The notes beneath the pieces are model-generated. The model was not told the DNA's origin. It was given only the letters and a program-made list of their open reading frames with translations, and made no database searches. From Thermodesulfovibrio sp. (GTDB lineage: Bacteria > Nitrospirota > Thermodesulfovibrionia > Thermodesulfovibrionales > JdFR-85): DNA of 8,781 bases. Below, piece after piece: positions 1 to 6,980 of this stretch. A program made the position numbers and the translations under genes. Position 1 is the first letter of the stretch, and each line of letters begins with the position of its first letter. The stretch lies in NCBI GenBank assembly GCA_027016675.1, contig JALUSH010000202.1, positions 1 to 8,781 of the forward strand. Direction: 5' to 3'.

Positions 1-3
1 TAT

Positions 4-9
4 TATAAT
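4..9 (+). promoter_or_regulatory. possible -10 box upstream of serC
   Basis: TATAAT matches the sigma-70 -10 consensus exactly and lies about 73 bases before the serC start, in an AT-rich stretch with no gene (1-81). Any -35 box would fall outside the window, so it cannot be checked. In AT-rich DNA such a match can arise by chance. Confidence 0.3.
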
Positions 10-81
10 AATCAGGTTCTAATAAATGCAAAACTAATTGGGAAATCTTCGTTAATCTTTTAAACCTTTGGAGGATCTTTT

Positions 82-1164
82 ATGGCAAGGATTTATAATT
101 TCAGTGCAGGCCCGGCAATGCTTCCCGAGGAAGTAATCAGGAAGGCTGCATCTGAAATGTTAGACTGGCACGGAAAGGGTATGTCTGTAATGGAGATGAG
201 CCACAGGAGTAAAGAGTTTGTATCTATTGCAGAGAAGGCAGAGGCTGATTTCAGAGATCTGTTAAAGATACCTGAAAACTATAAGGTGCTTTTCCTGCAG
301 GGAGGGGCATCGAGTCAGTTCGCCATGGTTCCTTTAAATCTTCTGAGGGGTAAATCCACAGCAGATTATATTAATACAGGGTACTGGTCGAAGAAGGCTA
401 TAGCAGAAGCAAAAAGATTCTGTGATGTAAATATAGTTGCTACAAGTGAGCATACTAATTTTACCACTATTCCACCAAGGGATGAATGGAAATTAAATCC
501 TCAGGCAGCCTATGTACATTACACTCCCAATGAAACAATTGGTGGTGTTGAGTTTCATGAAATCCCTGATGTGGGAGAGGTTCCCCTTGTTGCTGATATG
601 TCATCCACTATACTTTCAAGGCCAGTTGATGTCTCAAGATTCGGGCTTATTTATGCAGGTGCCCAGAAGAACATTGGCCCTGCAGGCCTGACTATTGTAA
701 TCATCCGTGAAGACCTTATTGGTAGTGCATCTCCAGGAACCCCAACCATGTTCAACTATGAAATCCACGCCAAGGCAGGCTCCATGTATAACACGCCTCC
801 TACCTATAGCTGGTATATTGCTGGGCTGGTATTTGAATGGCTTAAAGAAAAAGGTGGCCTGGAGGTAATGGCCAGGATTAATAAAGAAAAGGCTGAAAAG
901 TTGTATTCCTACATAGATAACTCAGAGTTTTATACAAATCCTGTTGACCCATCCTGTCGTTCCTGGATGAATATCCCCTTCACCCTTAAAAACCCTGAAC
1001 TTGACAGTAAATTCCTTGAACTCGCCAGAGAGGCAGGACTTGTAAACCTCAAAGGACACAGATCTGTAGGTGGCATGAGGGCAAGCATATACAATGCAAT
1101 GCCAGAAAGTGGTGTGGATGCTCTGATAAACTTCATGAAGGAATTTGAAAAGAACTATGCATAA
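82..1164 (+). CDS. serC: Phosphoserine aminotransferase SerC
   Basis: PLP-dependent class V aminotransferase (360 aa, normal length) that interconverts 3-phosphohydroxypyruvate plus glutamate and O-phosphoserine plus 2-oxoglutarate in cytosolic serine synthesis. It opens with the family signature NFSAGPAMLP (residues 6-15). GGASSQF (74-80) forms part of the cofactor phosphate site, and GAQKNIGPAG (193-202) carries the Schiff-base lysine K196. HRSVGGMRASIYNA near the C-terminus is the conserved substrate-phosphate region. The ATG is preceded by GGAGG at 70-74, seven bases away, so the start is secure. It is the first gene of the plus-strand string, about 30 bases before serA, which makes its substrate. 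Its product phosphoserine is also the expected substrate of the cysteate synthase encoded at the other end of the window. Confidence 0.97.
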   Translation: MARIYNFSAGPAMLPEEVIRKAASEMLDWHGKGMSVMEMSHRSKEFVSIAEKAEADFRDLLKIPENYKVLFLQGGASSQFAMVPLNLLRGKSTADYINTGYWSKKAIAEAKRFCDVNIVATSEHTNFTTIPPRDEWKLNPQAAYVHYTPNETIGGVEFHEIPDVGEVPLVADMSSTILSRPVDVSRFGLIYAGAQKNIGPAGLTIVIIREDLIGSASPGTPTMFNYEIHAKAGSMYNTPPTYSWYIAGLVFEWLKEKGGLEVMARINKEKAEKLYSYIDNSEFYTNPVDPSCRSWMNIPFTLKNPELDSKFLELAREAGLVNLKGHRSVGGMRASIYNAMPESGVDALINFMKEFEKNYA

Positions 1165-1194
1165 ATCACTTAATATGGAGGAGGATAATCACCA

Positions 1195-2772
1195 ATGAAG
1201 GTTCTTGTGAGCGATAATATCTCTCCTAAGGGCGTGGAGATAATGAAGAAGGCTGGATTAGATGTAGATGTAAAAACAGGCATGAGTCACGATGAACTAA
1301 AGGCCTGTATTGGACAATATCACGGCCTAGTTATAAGAAGTGCTACAAAAGTAACTGCTGATATAATAGATGCCGCAGTAAATCTCAAGGTGATAGGGAG
1401 GGCTGGATCAGGACTTGATAACGTGGATAAAGAGGCAGCCACCAAAAAAGGCATTGTTGTAATGAATACACCTGGTGGAAACACTATTACTACAGCCGAG
1501 CATGCAATTGCCATGATGTTTGCCCTCGCAAGAAATATTCCCCAGGCTACCAGATCCATGAAGGAAGGCAAATGGGAAAAGAAGAAATTTATGGGGGTAG
1601 AACTTCTAAATAAAACCCTCGGTATACTCGGTCTTGGCAATATTGGTTCTCAGGTTGCCAGAAGGGCACAGGCAATGCAGATGAATGTTATTGGTTACGA
1701 CCCCTTTTTGAGTGATGAGAGGGCTAAAGAACTTGGAATACAAAAAGTGACCCTGGAAGAACTCTTTGCAAGAGCTGATTTTATAACGATTCATACCCCT
1801 TTGACACCTGAAACAAAAAATCTTATTAATAAAGACACCATTAGGCTGATGAAAGACGGGGTAAGGATTATCAACTGCGCAAGGGGTGGTATTATCAATG
1901 AAAGAGACCTCTATGATGCCCTTGAGTCAGGCAAGGTTGCAGGTGCAGCACTTGATGTCTTCGAAAAAGAACCCCCTGAAGATCTTACATTGATAAGGCA
2001 TGACAAGGTTATCTGTACACCCCACCTGGGAGCATCAACAAGAGAGGCCCAGGAGAATGTAGCTGTGGCTATTGCAGAACAGATTGTAGATTATCTTCTC
2101 ACAGGTACCATAAGAAATGCTGTCAATTTCCCAAGCATTCCTGCTGATCAGATCCCTGTGCTCAGACCTTACATTAACCTGGCAGAGATAATGGGCAAAT
2201 TTGCAGCACAGATATACGAAGGTGGAATCACAGAGGTTACAGTTGAGTACAGGGGTGAGGCTGAAGAAATTGATACAAAGCCTGTTACGATTGCCGCCCT
2301 TAAAGGCCTTCTTGAACCAATACTTACAGAGACAGTAAATTTTGTTAATACCCCTATTATTGCAAAAGAACGTGGTATAGAGGTTAAAGAAACCAAAAGT
2401 CCTGATTCAGGTGACTACTATACAATGCTTGTACTGAGAGTCAAAGCAAATGGTAAATACAATGAGATAGCCGGCACTCTTTACGGTAAAAAAGAGCCCA
2501 GAATCATCAGAGTGGACAAATTTCCTGTTGAAATCGTACCTGAAGGTGTAATGTTATATATCTATAACAATGACAGGCCAGGAGTAATAGGAAACATCGG
2601 GACCCTTCTTGGCAACAACAATATAAACATTGCCAGGATGCATTTTGGTAGAGAAAGCAAAGGAGGTATGGCTATCTCTGTGGTTAATGTGGACAATGAA
2701 GTAAATGATTCATTAATGAATGAAATCAAAAAAATGCCGAATATTATCGACGTAAAAATCATAAAACTATAA
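1195..2772 (+). CDS. serA: D-3-phosphoglycerate dehydrogenase SerA (long form with ACT domain)
   Basis: NAD-dependent oxidation of 3-phosphoglycerate to 3-phosphohydroxypyruvate, the committed step of serine synthesis. The 525 aa match the long type I enzymes. In order there are an N-terminal substrate-binding domain, a Rossmann fold with GLGNIGS (146-152) and an acidic D169 after the second strand (NAD preference), the catalytic region with R230 in NCARGG and H277 in TPHLGAST, an intervening allosteric domain (about 320-445), and a C-terminal ACT domain (about 452-525) with NNDRPGVIG. The ACT and intervening domains suggest feedback control by serine, as in the family; this is not proven here. 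A strong GGAGGAGG at 1177-1184 precedes the ATG. No serB lies in the string. Confidence 0.97.
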   Translation: MKVLVSDNISPKGVEIMKKAGLDVDVKTGMSHDELKACIGQYHGLVIRSATKVTADIIDAAVNLKVIGRAGSGLDNVDKEAATKKGIVVMNTPGGNTITTAEHAIAMMFALARNIPQATRSMKEGKWEKKKFMGVELLNKTLGILGLGNIGSQVARRAQAMQMNVIGYDPFLSDERAKELGIQKVTLEELFARADFITIHTPLTPETKNLINKDTIRLMKDGVRIINCARGGIINERDLYDALESGKVAGAALDVFEKEPPEDLTLIRHDKVICTPHLGASTREAQENVAVAIAEQIVDYLLTGTIRNAVNFPSIPADQIPVLRPYINLAEIMGKFAAQIYEGGITEVTVEYRGEAEEIDTKPVTIAALKGLLEPILTETVNFVNTPIIAKERGIEVKETKSPDSGDYYTMLVLRVKANGKYNEIAGTLYGKKEPRIIRVDKFPVEIVPEGVMLYIYNNDRPGVIGNIGTLLGNNNINIARMHFGRESKGGMAISVVNVDNEVNDSLMNEIKKMPNIIDVKIIKL

Positions 2773-2829
2773 CTTGTAGGTCTTAAAGACTTTAATTTAC
2801 TGTTCATTTTAATCAGGAGGATTTTACAG

Positions 2830-4122
2830 ATGGGTAATGCTGTAGTAATTTTAGGAGCTCAATGGGGTGATGAGGGAAAGGGAAAGATTGTTGATGCCCT
2901 TACAGAAAAGGCTGATGTTGTTGCAAGGTTCCAGGGCGGCCATAATGCCGGCCACACAGTAGTAATTGACGATGAAACCTTTATTCTCCATCTGATCCCC
3001 TCGGGCATCCTGCATGGAAATAAGATATGTATCATTGGCAATGGAGTGGTTATTGACCCTGCTGCACTACTGTCAGAGATGGATGAACTTAAAGAAAAAG
3101 GGATAGAATTAAATCACAATCTTCGTATTAGTAAAAATGCCCATCTCATAATGCCCTATCATATGGCTATTGAAAGGGAAAAGGAGAAAAGTAAAGGTAA
3201 CAAAAAGATTGGAACCACAGGCAGAGGCATTGGGCCTGCATATGTGGACAAGATGGCAAGAACAGGAATCAGGGTTGTTGATCTTCTCTATCCCGAGATA
3301 TTCAGGGAAAAGATAGAGGCAAATCTCAAGGATATAAATTTTCTTCTCGCCAATCTATACCACGAAGAGACCTTTACTGTAGATGAAATTTACAATAAAT
3401 ATATGGAATACGCCGAGCTACTCTACAATTTTATTGATGATACAGATATACTTATCAACAGGTACCTCGATGAAGGAAAGAATGTACTTTTTGAAGGTGC
3501 ACAGGGAACACTTCTTGACATTGATCATGGTACCTATCCCTATGTTACCTCTTCTTCAGCCTCTGCAGGAGGGGTTTGTACAGGCATTGGTGTTTCTCCC
3601 CTAAAGATTGATACCATACTTGGCGTTGTAAAGGCATATACAACAAGAGTTGGTGGAGGACCTTTTCCAACAGAGATACGCGATGCCCTTGGCGAAGAGA
3701 TCAGAAAACGTGGAGGTGAATACGGAGCCACCACAGGGAGGCCAAGGAGATGTGGATGGCTTGATATGGTAGCATTGAAGCACTCTGTAAGGATCAATGG
3801 TTTTACAGGACTTATAATTACAAAACTTGATATTCTTGATGGGCTTGACAAGATAAAGGTCTGTTTTGGTTATGAATACAACGGTAAGGTATATGATGAA
3901 TTCCCGAAGGAATTATCCATCCTTGAGAGGTGTACACCTATCTACAAAGAATATGAGGGCTGGAAGGAATCAACCTCTGGAATCAGGGACTTCTCAAAAC
4001 TGCCACCAAAGGCACAGCAGTATATTCGACTGATAGAAGAAAGCCTTGGCGTGAGTGTTGATATAATCTCAACAGGACAGAAGAGGGAGCAGATAATCAT
4101 CCGTAGAAATCACTTTTCATAA
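2830..4122 (+). CDS. purA: Adenylosuccinate synthetase PurA
   Basis: Joins IMP and aspartate using GTP to form adenylosuccinate, the first step from IMP to AMP. At 430 aa it has the usual bacterial length. Visible motifs are the N-terminal QWGDEGKGK loop with catalytic D14, GGHNAGHTV with catalytic H42, GTTGRGIGPAY in the IMP site, the switch region around VTSSSASAGG, TTGRPRRCGWLD, and the C-terminal guanine-recognition stretch STGQKRE. AGGAGG at 2815-2820 precedes the ATG by nine bases. The 57-base gap from serA contains the short palindrome GTCTTAAAGAC (2780-2790) but no clear terminator, so co-transcription with serC-serA is plausible. The stop codon shares one base with the next start (TAATG), suggesting translational coupling to the PilZ gene. 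Confidence 0.97.
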   Translation: MGNAVVILGAQWGDEGKGKIVDALTEKADVVARFQGGHNAGHTVVIDDETFILHLIPSGILHGNKICIIGNGVVIDPAALLSEMDELKEKGIELNHNLRISKNAHLIMPYHMAIEREKEKSKGNKKIGTTGRGIGPAYVDKMARTGIRVVDLLYPEIFREKIEANLKDINFLLANLYHEETFTVDEIYNKYMEYAELLYNFIDDTDILINRYLDEGKNVLFEGAQGTLLDIDHGTYPYVTSSSASAGGVCTGIGVSPLKIDTILGVVKAYTTRVGGGPFPTEIRDALGEEIRKRGGEYGATTGRPRRCGWLDMVALKHSVRINGFTGLIITKLDILDGLDKIKVCFGYEYNGKVYDEFPKELSILERCTPIYKEYEGWKESTSGIRDFSKLPPKAQQYIRLIEESLGVSVDIISTGQKREQIIIRRNHFS

Positions 4123-4649
4123 TGTCCAAACGAAGATATAAGCGATATACAAAGAGACTTGAAGTCGAATTTTCAGCCGCTGGCATGTCTTTTAAAGGCA
4201 TATCCTCAAATATCTCAGAAAGGGGCCTTTTCATAAGAACTCAACATGGATTTGTACCAGGAACAAAGATCACCATAAAACTTATTCTCCCAGACGGCTC
4301 TGTTTCAACCCTGAAGGGTATCGTCAGAAGAACGGTAAAGACAATCCACACCTTTATAAAAAATGGAATGGGGGTAGAGATTTTAGAAACAGATCCTGCT
4401 TTTGAAAACTTCCTCAGACAGGAACTCCTGGAATACAATGATAGACTTTCTGATAAATCAAACACCACTAAACAGCATGAAAGAACCAGAAAGGATCAGG
4501 AAGAAAACATGAGAACTGATAAAACTGCTGCATCTGTAAATGAATTTACAACAATAAGGTGCCCTGCCTGCTCAGTAAAAAACAAGGTTCTCGTCTCTCT
4601 TTTATCAAAAAAACTCAAATGTGGAAAGTGTGGAACCTACTTAACCTGA
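4122..4649 (+). CDS. PilZ domain protein with C-terminal zinc ribbon
   Basis: Probable cyclic-di-GMP-responsive cytosolic protein of 175 aa. The N-terminal part (about 1-100) is a PilZ domain: closely spaced arginines (R4, R8, R12) supply the RxxxR motif and NISERG (30-35) the (D/N)xSxxG motif, which together bind c-di-GMP in this family. A charged, probably flexible linker follows (about 105-142). The last part is a four-cysteine zinc ribbon, CPAC (147-150) and CGKC (167-170), resembling the MJ0042-type finger. No membrane segment is seen. What it controls cannot be told from sequence. It starts on the last base of the purA stop codon and has no independent strong ribosome site. Its 3' end overlaps comF in another frame. 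The PilZ call is firm; the zinc-ribbon role is unknown. Confidence 0.85.
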   Translation: MSKRRYKRYTKRLEVEFSAAGMSFKGISSNISERGLFIRTQHGFVPGTKITIKLILPDGSVSTLKGIVRRTVKTIHTFIKNGMGVEILETDPAFENFLRQELLEYNDRLSDKSNTTKQHERTRKDQEENMRTDKTAASVNEFTTIRCPACSVKNKVLVSLLSKKLKCGKCGTYLT

Positions 4650-5326
4650 TACTTCCTGAAAGCTGTCCTATTTGCAACAAGACCCCAGATAATATCAAAA
4701 CTTCACCATTATGCAGAAACTGCTGGGAGAGAATTGAACTGCACCAGAACAAAAGACGGTGTTATTGCTGTGGATTACCAATAGACACCTCCTATGAAAC
4801 CCTCTGTCTATCCTGTATACACAGGCCACCATATTATGACAGAATGATTGTTTTTGGGGACTATGAAGACCCTCTGAAAGAGGCTATCCACTATATGAAA
4901 TTTCACGGCAGAAGAAGCCTTGCAAGAGAGCTTGGCCACTTGTTATCAAACCTTGAAATCCCTTCAGTCGAGGCTGTCATACCCGTGCCACTGAGCAAAA
5001 AAAGGCTTGTCCAGAGGGGGTTTAATCAGAGTTACTTATTAGCAAGCTCTGTCTCAAAAAGATTAACAGTACCACTACTTGATGATTTACTCCTAAAAAC
5101 CAGGGATACCCCTCCTCAAAGCCTCCTTACAAGAGAAGAAAGGCTCAAGAATCAGAAAGGTTCCTTTAAAGTCAACTCAAAATACAAAAAGATTCCTCAA
5201 AGGGTGGTGCTTGTAGACGATGTGGTAACCACAGGTGCCACGGTGAATGAATGTGCAAGGATACTCAAAAAAGAAGGCGTCAATCAGGTCTATGTTATCA
5301 CCCTTGCCCGTGCCTCAACAGAATAA
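4619..5326 (+). CDS. comF: ComF family phosphoribosyltransferase-like protein
   Basis: Protein of about 235 aa of the ComF/GntX family, cytosolic and linked to DNA uptake in competent bacteria; it is not the coenzyme M enzyme sometimes also called ComF. The N-terminal part carries cysteine pairs expected to bind zinc (CPIC 16-19, CRNC 32-35, C48/C51, CLSC 63-66). RGFNQS (133-138) is a family hallmark. VVLVDDVVTTGAT (196-208) is the PRPP-binding loop of type I phosphoribosyltransferases. I chose ATG 4619 because it gives the usual ComF N-terminus, a hydrophobic stretch before the first CxxC. GTG 4559 would add 20 unusual residues. Neither has a good Shine-Dalgarno site, so translation probably depends on ribosomes from the pilZ gene, which it overlaps by about 31 bases. 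It ends with tandem stops TAA TAG. Confidence 0.88.
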   Translation: MWKVWNLLNLILPESCPICNKTPDNIKTSPLCRNCWERIELHQNKRRCYCCGLPIDTSYETLCLSCIHRPPYYDRMIVFGDYEDPLKEAIHYMKFHGRRSLARELGHLLSNLEIPSVEAVIPVPLSKKRLVQRGFNQSYLLASSVSKRLTVPLLDDLLLKTRDTPPQSLLTREERLKNQKGSFKVNSKYKKIPQRVVLVDDVVTTGATVNECARILKKEGVNQVYVITLARASTE

Positions 5327-5464
5327 TAGCTATTCCGAACCTGTAAAAAATACTTACACGATGAGATGTCTCGTAAAAATATAGCAATCCACAGGATTAG
5401 TCTCTACCAGAACCTGTATTGAAAGACAGAGCAGGTTCAGATGATGTTTCCACTGAAGAGGGGT
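5327..5464. other. Gene-free stretch after comF with a short repeat
   Basis: No supportable reading frame. GAACCTGTA occurs twice, at 5337-5345 and 5410-5418. The second copy can pair through GAACCTG with CAGGTTC at 5432-5438, a 7-bp stem with a 15-base loop. A weak stem around 5351-5373 is followed by A rather than T residues, so I do not call it a terminator for the plus-strand genes. Confidence 0.5.
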
Positions 5465-5491
5465 CCCGGAAAAATCGCAGATTTTTCCGGG
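5465..5491. repeat. Perfect 12-bp inverted repeat (hairpin, 3-base loop)
   Basis: CCCGGAAAAATC (5465-5476) and GATTTTTCCGGG (5480-5491) are exact reverse complements around GCA. There is no T-run on either strand after it, so it is not a normal rho-independent terminator. Its last two bases overlap the start of the 14-bp long-range stem. Confidence 0.85.
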
Positions 5492-5638
5492 CAGAGAGAG
5501 GTGGTTCAGCAGTCCATTAATGCAATAGGATTTAAATTATAAAGATACAGCCTTTTCAGTTTTCAAGTGATAGATAAGGTTGCTGGTGTGTATCACTGTC
5601 GGTATTGCTACATGGTCTTCTTCACACCTCTCTCTGCC
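5490..5638. repeat. Perfect 14-bp long-range inverted repeat
   Basis: GGCAGAGAGAGGTG (5490-5503) is the exact reverse complement of CACCTCTCTCTGCC (5625-5638), 121 bases apart. It closes the first domain of the structured element. Confidence 0.85.
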
Positions 5639-5656
5639 TATAAAGGACTGTGGCAA

Positions 5657-5791
5657 AGCAGTGCTGTGGTGGAGTCTGAAGGGTTTTGAATTTTGTGTTA
5701 GATTTGCCGTGGAGGGCAAATCGCAAAATTCCCTCGGAAGCGGACATGGATGTCCGCTGAGAATGAGTGAAGACTCCACCATGGCACTGCT
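5657..5791. repeat. 21-bp long-range inverted repeat enclosing two hairpin systems
   Basis: Arms 5657-5677 and 5771-5791 match at 19 of 21 positions as DNA, and all 21 pair as RNA with two G-U pairs. Inside are GAATTTTG (5688-5695) with CAAAATTC (5724-5731), stacked on GATTTGCC (5701-5708) with GGCAAATC (5715-5722) around a six-base loop. A separate hairpin follows, AGCGGACA (5739-5746) with TGTCCGCT (5751-5758) around TGGA. The tail GAATGAGTGAAG (5761-5772) leads into the right arm. Confidence 0.85.
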
Positions 5792-5827
5792 ATGTATGTT
5801 ATGTCTACAGAGTTTTATCTATTTTTT

Positions 5828-5853
5828 AAAAAAATTGGGGGGACTCCTGTCCC
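5828..5853 (-). terminator. Probable rho-independent terminator of the minus-strand operon
   Basis: Read on the minus strand, just after the decarboxylase stop codon, GGGAC-AGGA-GTCCC forms a 5-bp GC-rich stem (5840-5853), followed by CCCAA and seven T residues (5834-5828). The position is right. The stem is short and a few bases separate it from the T-run, so it may be weak. Confidence 0.6.
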
Positions 5854-5855
5854 TA

Positions 5856-6980
5856 TTACGTCTTGACTGCCTCTGTAAAGGCATCTTTTATCTGATTTGC
5901 TGTAAGGGGGATGTTGGGAACAGTAGCATTGCCTGGTTTTGCGATTATATGGATAAATTTTGTTCCCCTTTGCTCGTTCTCCATAGCTCTCAGTATATCC
6001 CTTTTACTGCCTACTGTATATATATTTCTAATGCCAAAGCCCCTTGCAACAAGGGACAGATCAGTTGATACTGCTGTATGAGTGGACTGATTACCAGTGG
6101 AACCATAGGCAGCATTATCTATGGCAAGTATAGTCAGGTTTGATGGGTTAAAGAGTGCTACAGTAGCAAGTGCACCAGGGTTCATAAGAAGGCTGCCATC
6201 TCCATCAATTACATAGACCTTTTTTTCTGTGTTCAGTGATATACCAAGACCAATAGGGGTTGCCATCCCCATGCTACCAAGCATGTAGAAATTCGTGGGC
6301 TGGTGCAGTATATGATAGAGTTCCTTTGATGGTATGCCAAGATTTGAAACTACTACATGGCCTTTTAGATAATCCTTGAGGATCTCAAGAACCTGGTATC
6401 TTGTAAATAATGCCTTTATCTTCTTCTGTTTATAACTCAACCTCTGTGGTGTAAAGATCCTTTTCCTTTCTGATTCAGGTATGCTAGAACAGCCCTTCCA
6501 TACAGCAGGACTTAACAAAAAGGCATGCACCCTACTCTCTTTGTAAACCCTCTTGAGAGCCCTTTCTATCTTGTAGAGATCATTCTTTTTATCTATCAAG
6601 GTGTATCCCACCCCTGCAGCCTTCAATAACCCTTTAAGGGCCTTTCCCATTGGTTTTTGAGCCTCAATGGGTTCTCTGTAAATACCCCTGTGACTGATAA
6701 ATATGGCCAGGGGGAAATTATAAAACATGGTTAATGAAAGCAGGGCATTAACCATATTTCCGAGGCCAGAGGACTGGATGATCATGGCAGGTCTTCTGCC
6801 TGCAAGTGATGCTCCTGCCGAGATTCCCACTCCTTCTTCCTCTCTTGTGAGTGGAATATAAAAGCCCTTTGATGAAAGCCTCTCAAGCAGCCCTTTCACT
6901 CTATCGCAGGGCAGAGCAAGGATGAAATCAACCCCTTCTTTTCTCAGAATACTTATGAATCTATCTTCAGGTGATTGCAC
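5856..6980 (-). CDS. comDE: Sulfopyruvate decarboxylase, fused alpha and beta domains (ComDE-like)
   Basis: Thiamine-diphosphate decarboxylase of 374 aa. Residues 1 to about 165 match the ComD (pyrimidine-binding) half, with TREEEGVGISAGASLAG (45-61) supplying the glutamate that activates the cofactor and QSSGLGN (69-75). Residues about 190-374 match the ComE (diphosphate-binding) half, with GSMGMA (235-240) and the cofactor motif from GDG (260-262) to DN (288-289). The length is about that of separate ComD plus ComE, so this is a natural one-chain form. The expected reaction is sulfopyruvate to sulfoacetaldehyde plus CO2. Phosphonopyruvate decarboxylases look alike, but the upstream cysteate synthase and absence of a PEP mutase gene favour the sulfonate substrate. 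The GTG start at 6980 overlaps the upstream gene by 28 bases and has its own strong ribosome site. It is the last gene before the putative terminator. Confidence 0.82.
   Translation of the reverse strand: MQSPEDRFISILRKEGVDFILALPCDRVKGLLERLSSKGFYIPLTREEEGVGISAGASLAGRRPAMIIQSSGLGNMVNALLSLTMFYNFPLAIFISHRGIYREPIEAQKPMGKALKGLLKAAGVGYTLIDKKNDLYKIERALKRVYKESRVHAFLLSPAVWKGCSSIPESERKRIFTPQRLSYKQKKIKALFTRYQVLEILKDYLKGHVVVSNLGIPSKELYHILHQPTNFYMLGSMGMATPIGLGISLNTEKKVYVIDGDGSLLMNPGALATVALFNPSNLTILAIDNAAYGSTGNQSTHTAVSTDLSLVARGFGIRNIYTVGSKRDILRAMENEQRGTKFIHIIAKPGNATVPNIPLTANQIKDAFTEAVKT

Larger units (their letters stand above)
5465..5791. ncRNA. Structured intergenic element, candidate non-coding RNA or small mobile element
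   Basis: About 330 bases between convergent operons whose inverted repeats are too many and too well nested for chance. Parts in order: a 12-bp hairpin (5465-5491); a perfect 14-bp long-range stem (5490-5503 with 5625-5638) enclosing a weaker stem (GCAATA 5522-5527 with TATTGC 5603-5608) and a hairpin (AGTGATA 5566-5572 with TATCACT 5591-5597); then a second domain closed by a 21-bp stem (5657-5677 with 5771-5791) holding two more hairpin systems. GCAGTCC (5509-5515) could pair with GGACTGT (5645-5651) as a pseudoknot. The orientation is unproven; as RNA the 21-bp stem needs two G-U pairs. The layout recalls, from memory only, HEARO/omega RNAs linked to IscB, but no IscB gene is present. It could also be an unrelated palindromic repeat or MITE-like element. 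Confidence 0.5.

Noticed and set aside
4619..5326. ComF as part of the coenzyme M pathway
   Set aside because: The protein has the zinc-cysteines and PRPP loop of the competence ComF family; the shared name is coincidental.
5351..5375. Terminator for the plus-strand operon
   Set aside because: The stem is weak and is followed by A residues, not T, on the plus strand.
5537..5782. 81-codon minus-strand open frame in the intergenic region
   Set aside because: It coincides with the structured element, has no domain or good ribosome site, and is best explained as an accidental frame through the repeats.
5327..5855. CRISPR array or IscB/TnpB gene
   Set aside because: There are no regularly spaced direct repeats, and no frame encodes RuvC or HNH motifs.
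5580..6068. 162-codon plus-strand open frame
   Set aside because: It crosses the inverted-repeat element and then runs antisense into the well-supported decarboxylase; no recognisable domain, and composition reflects the repeats.
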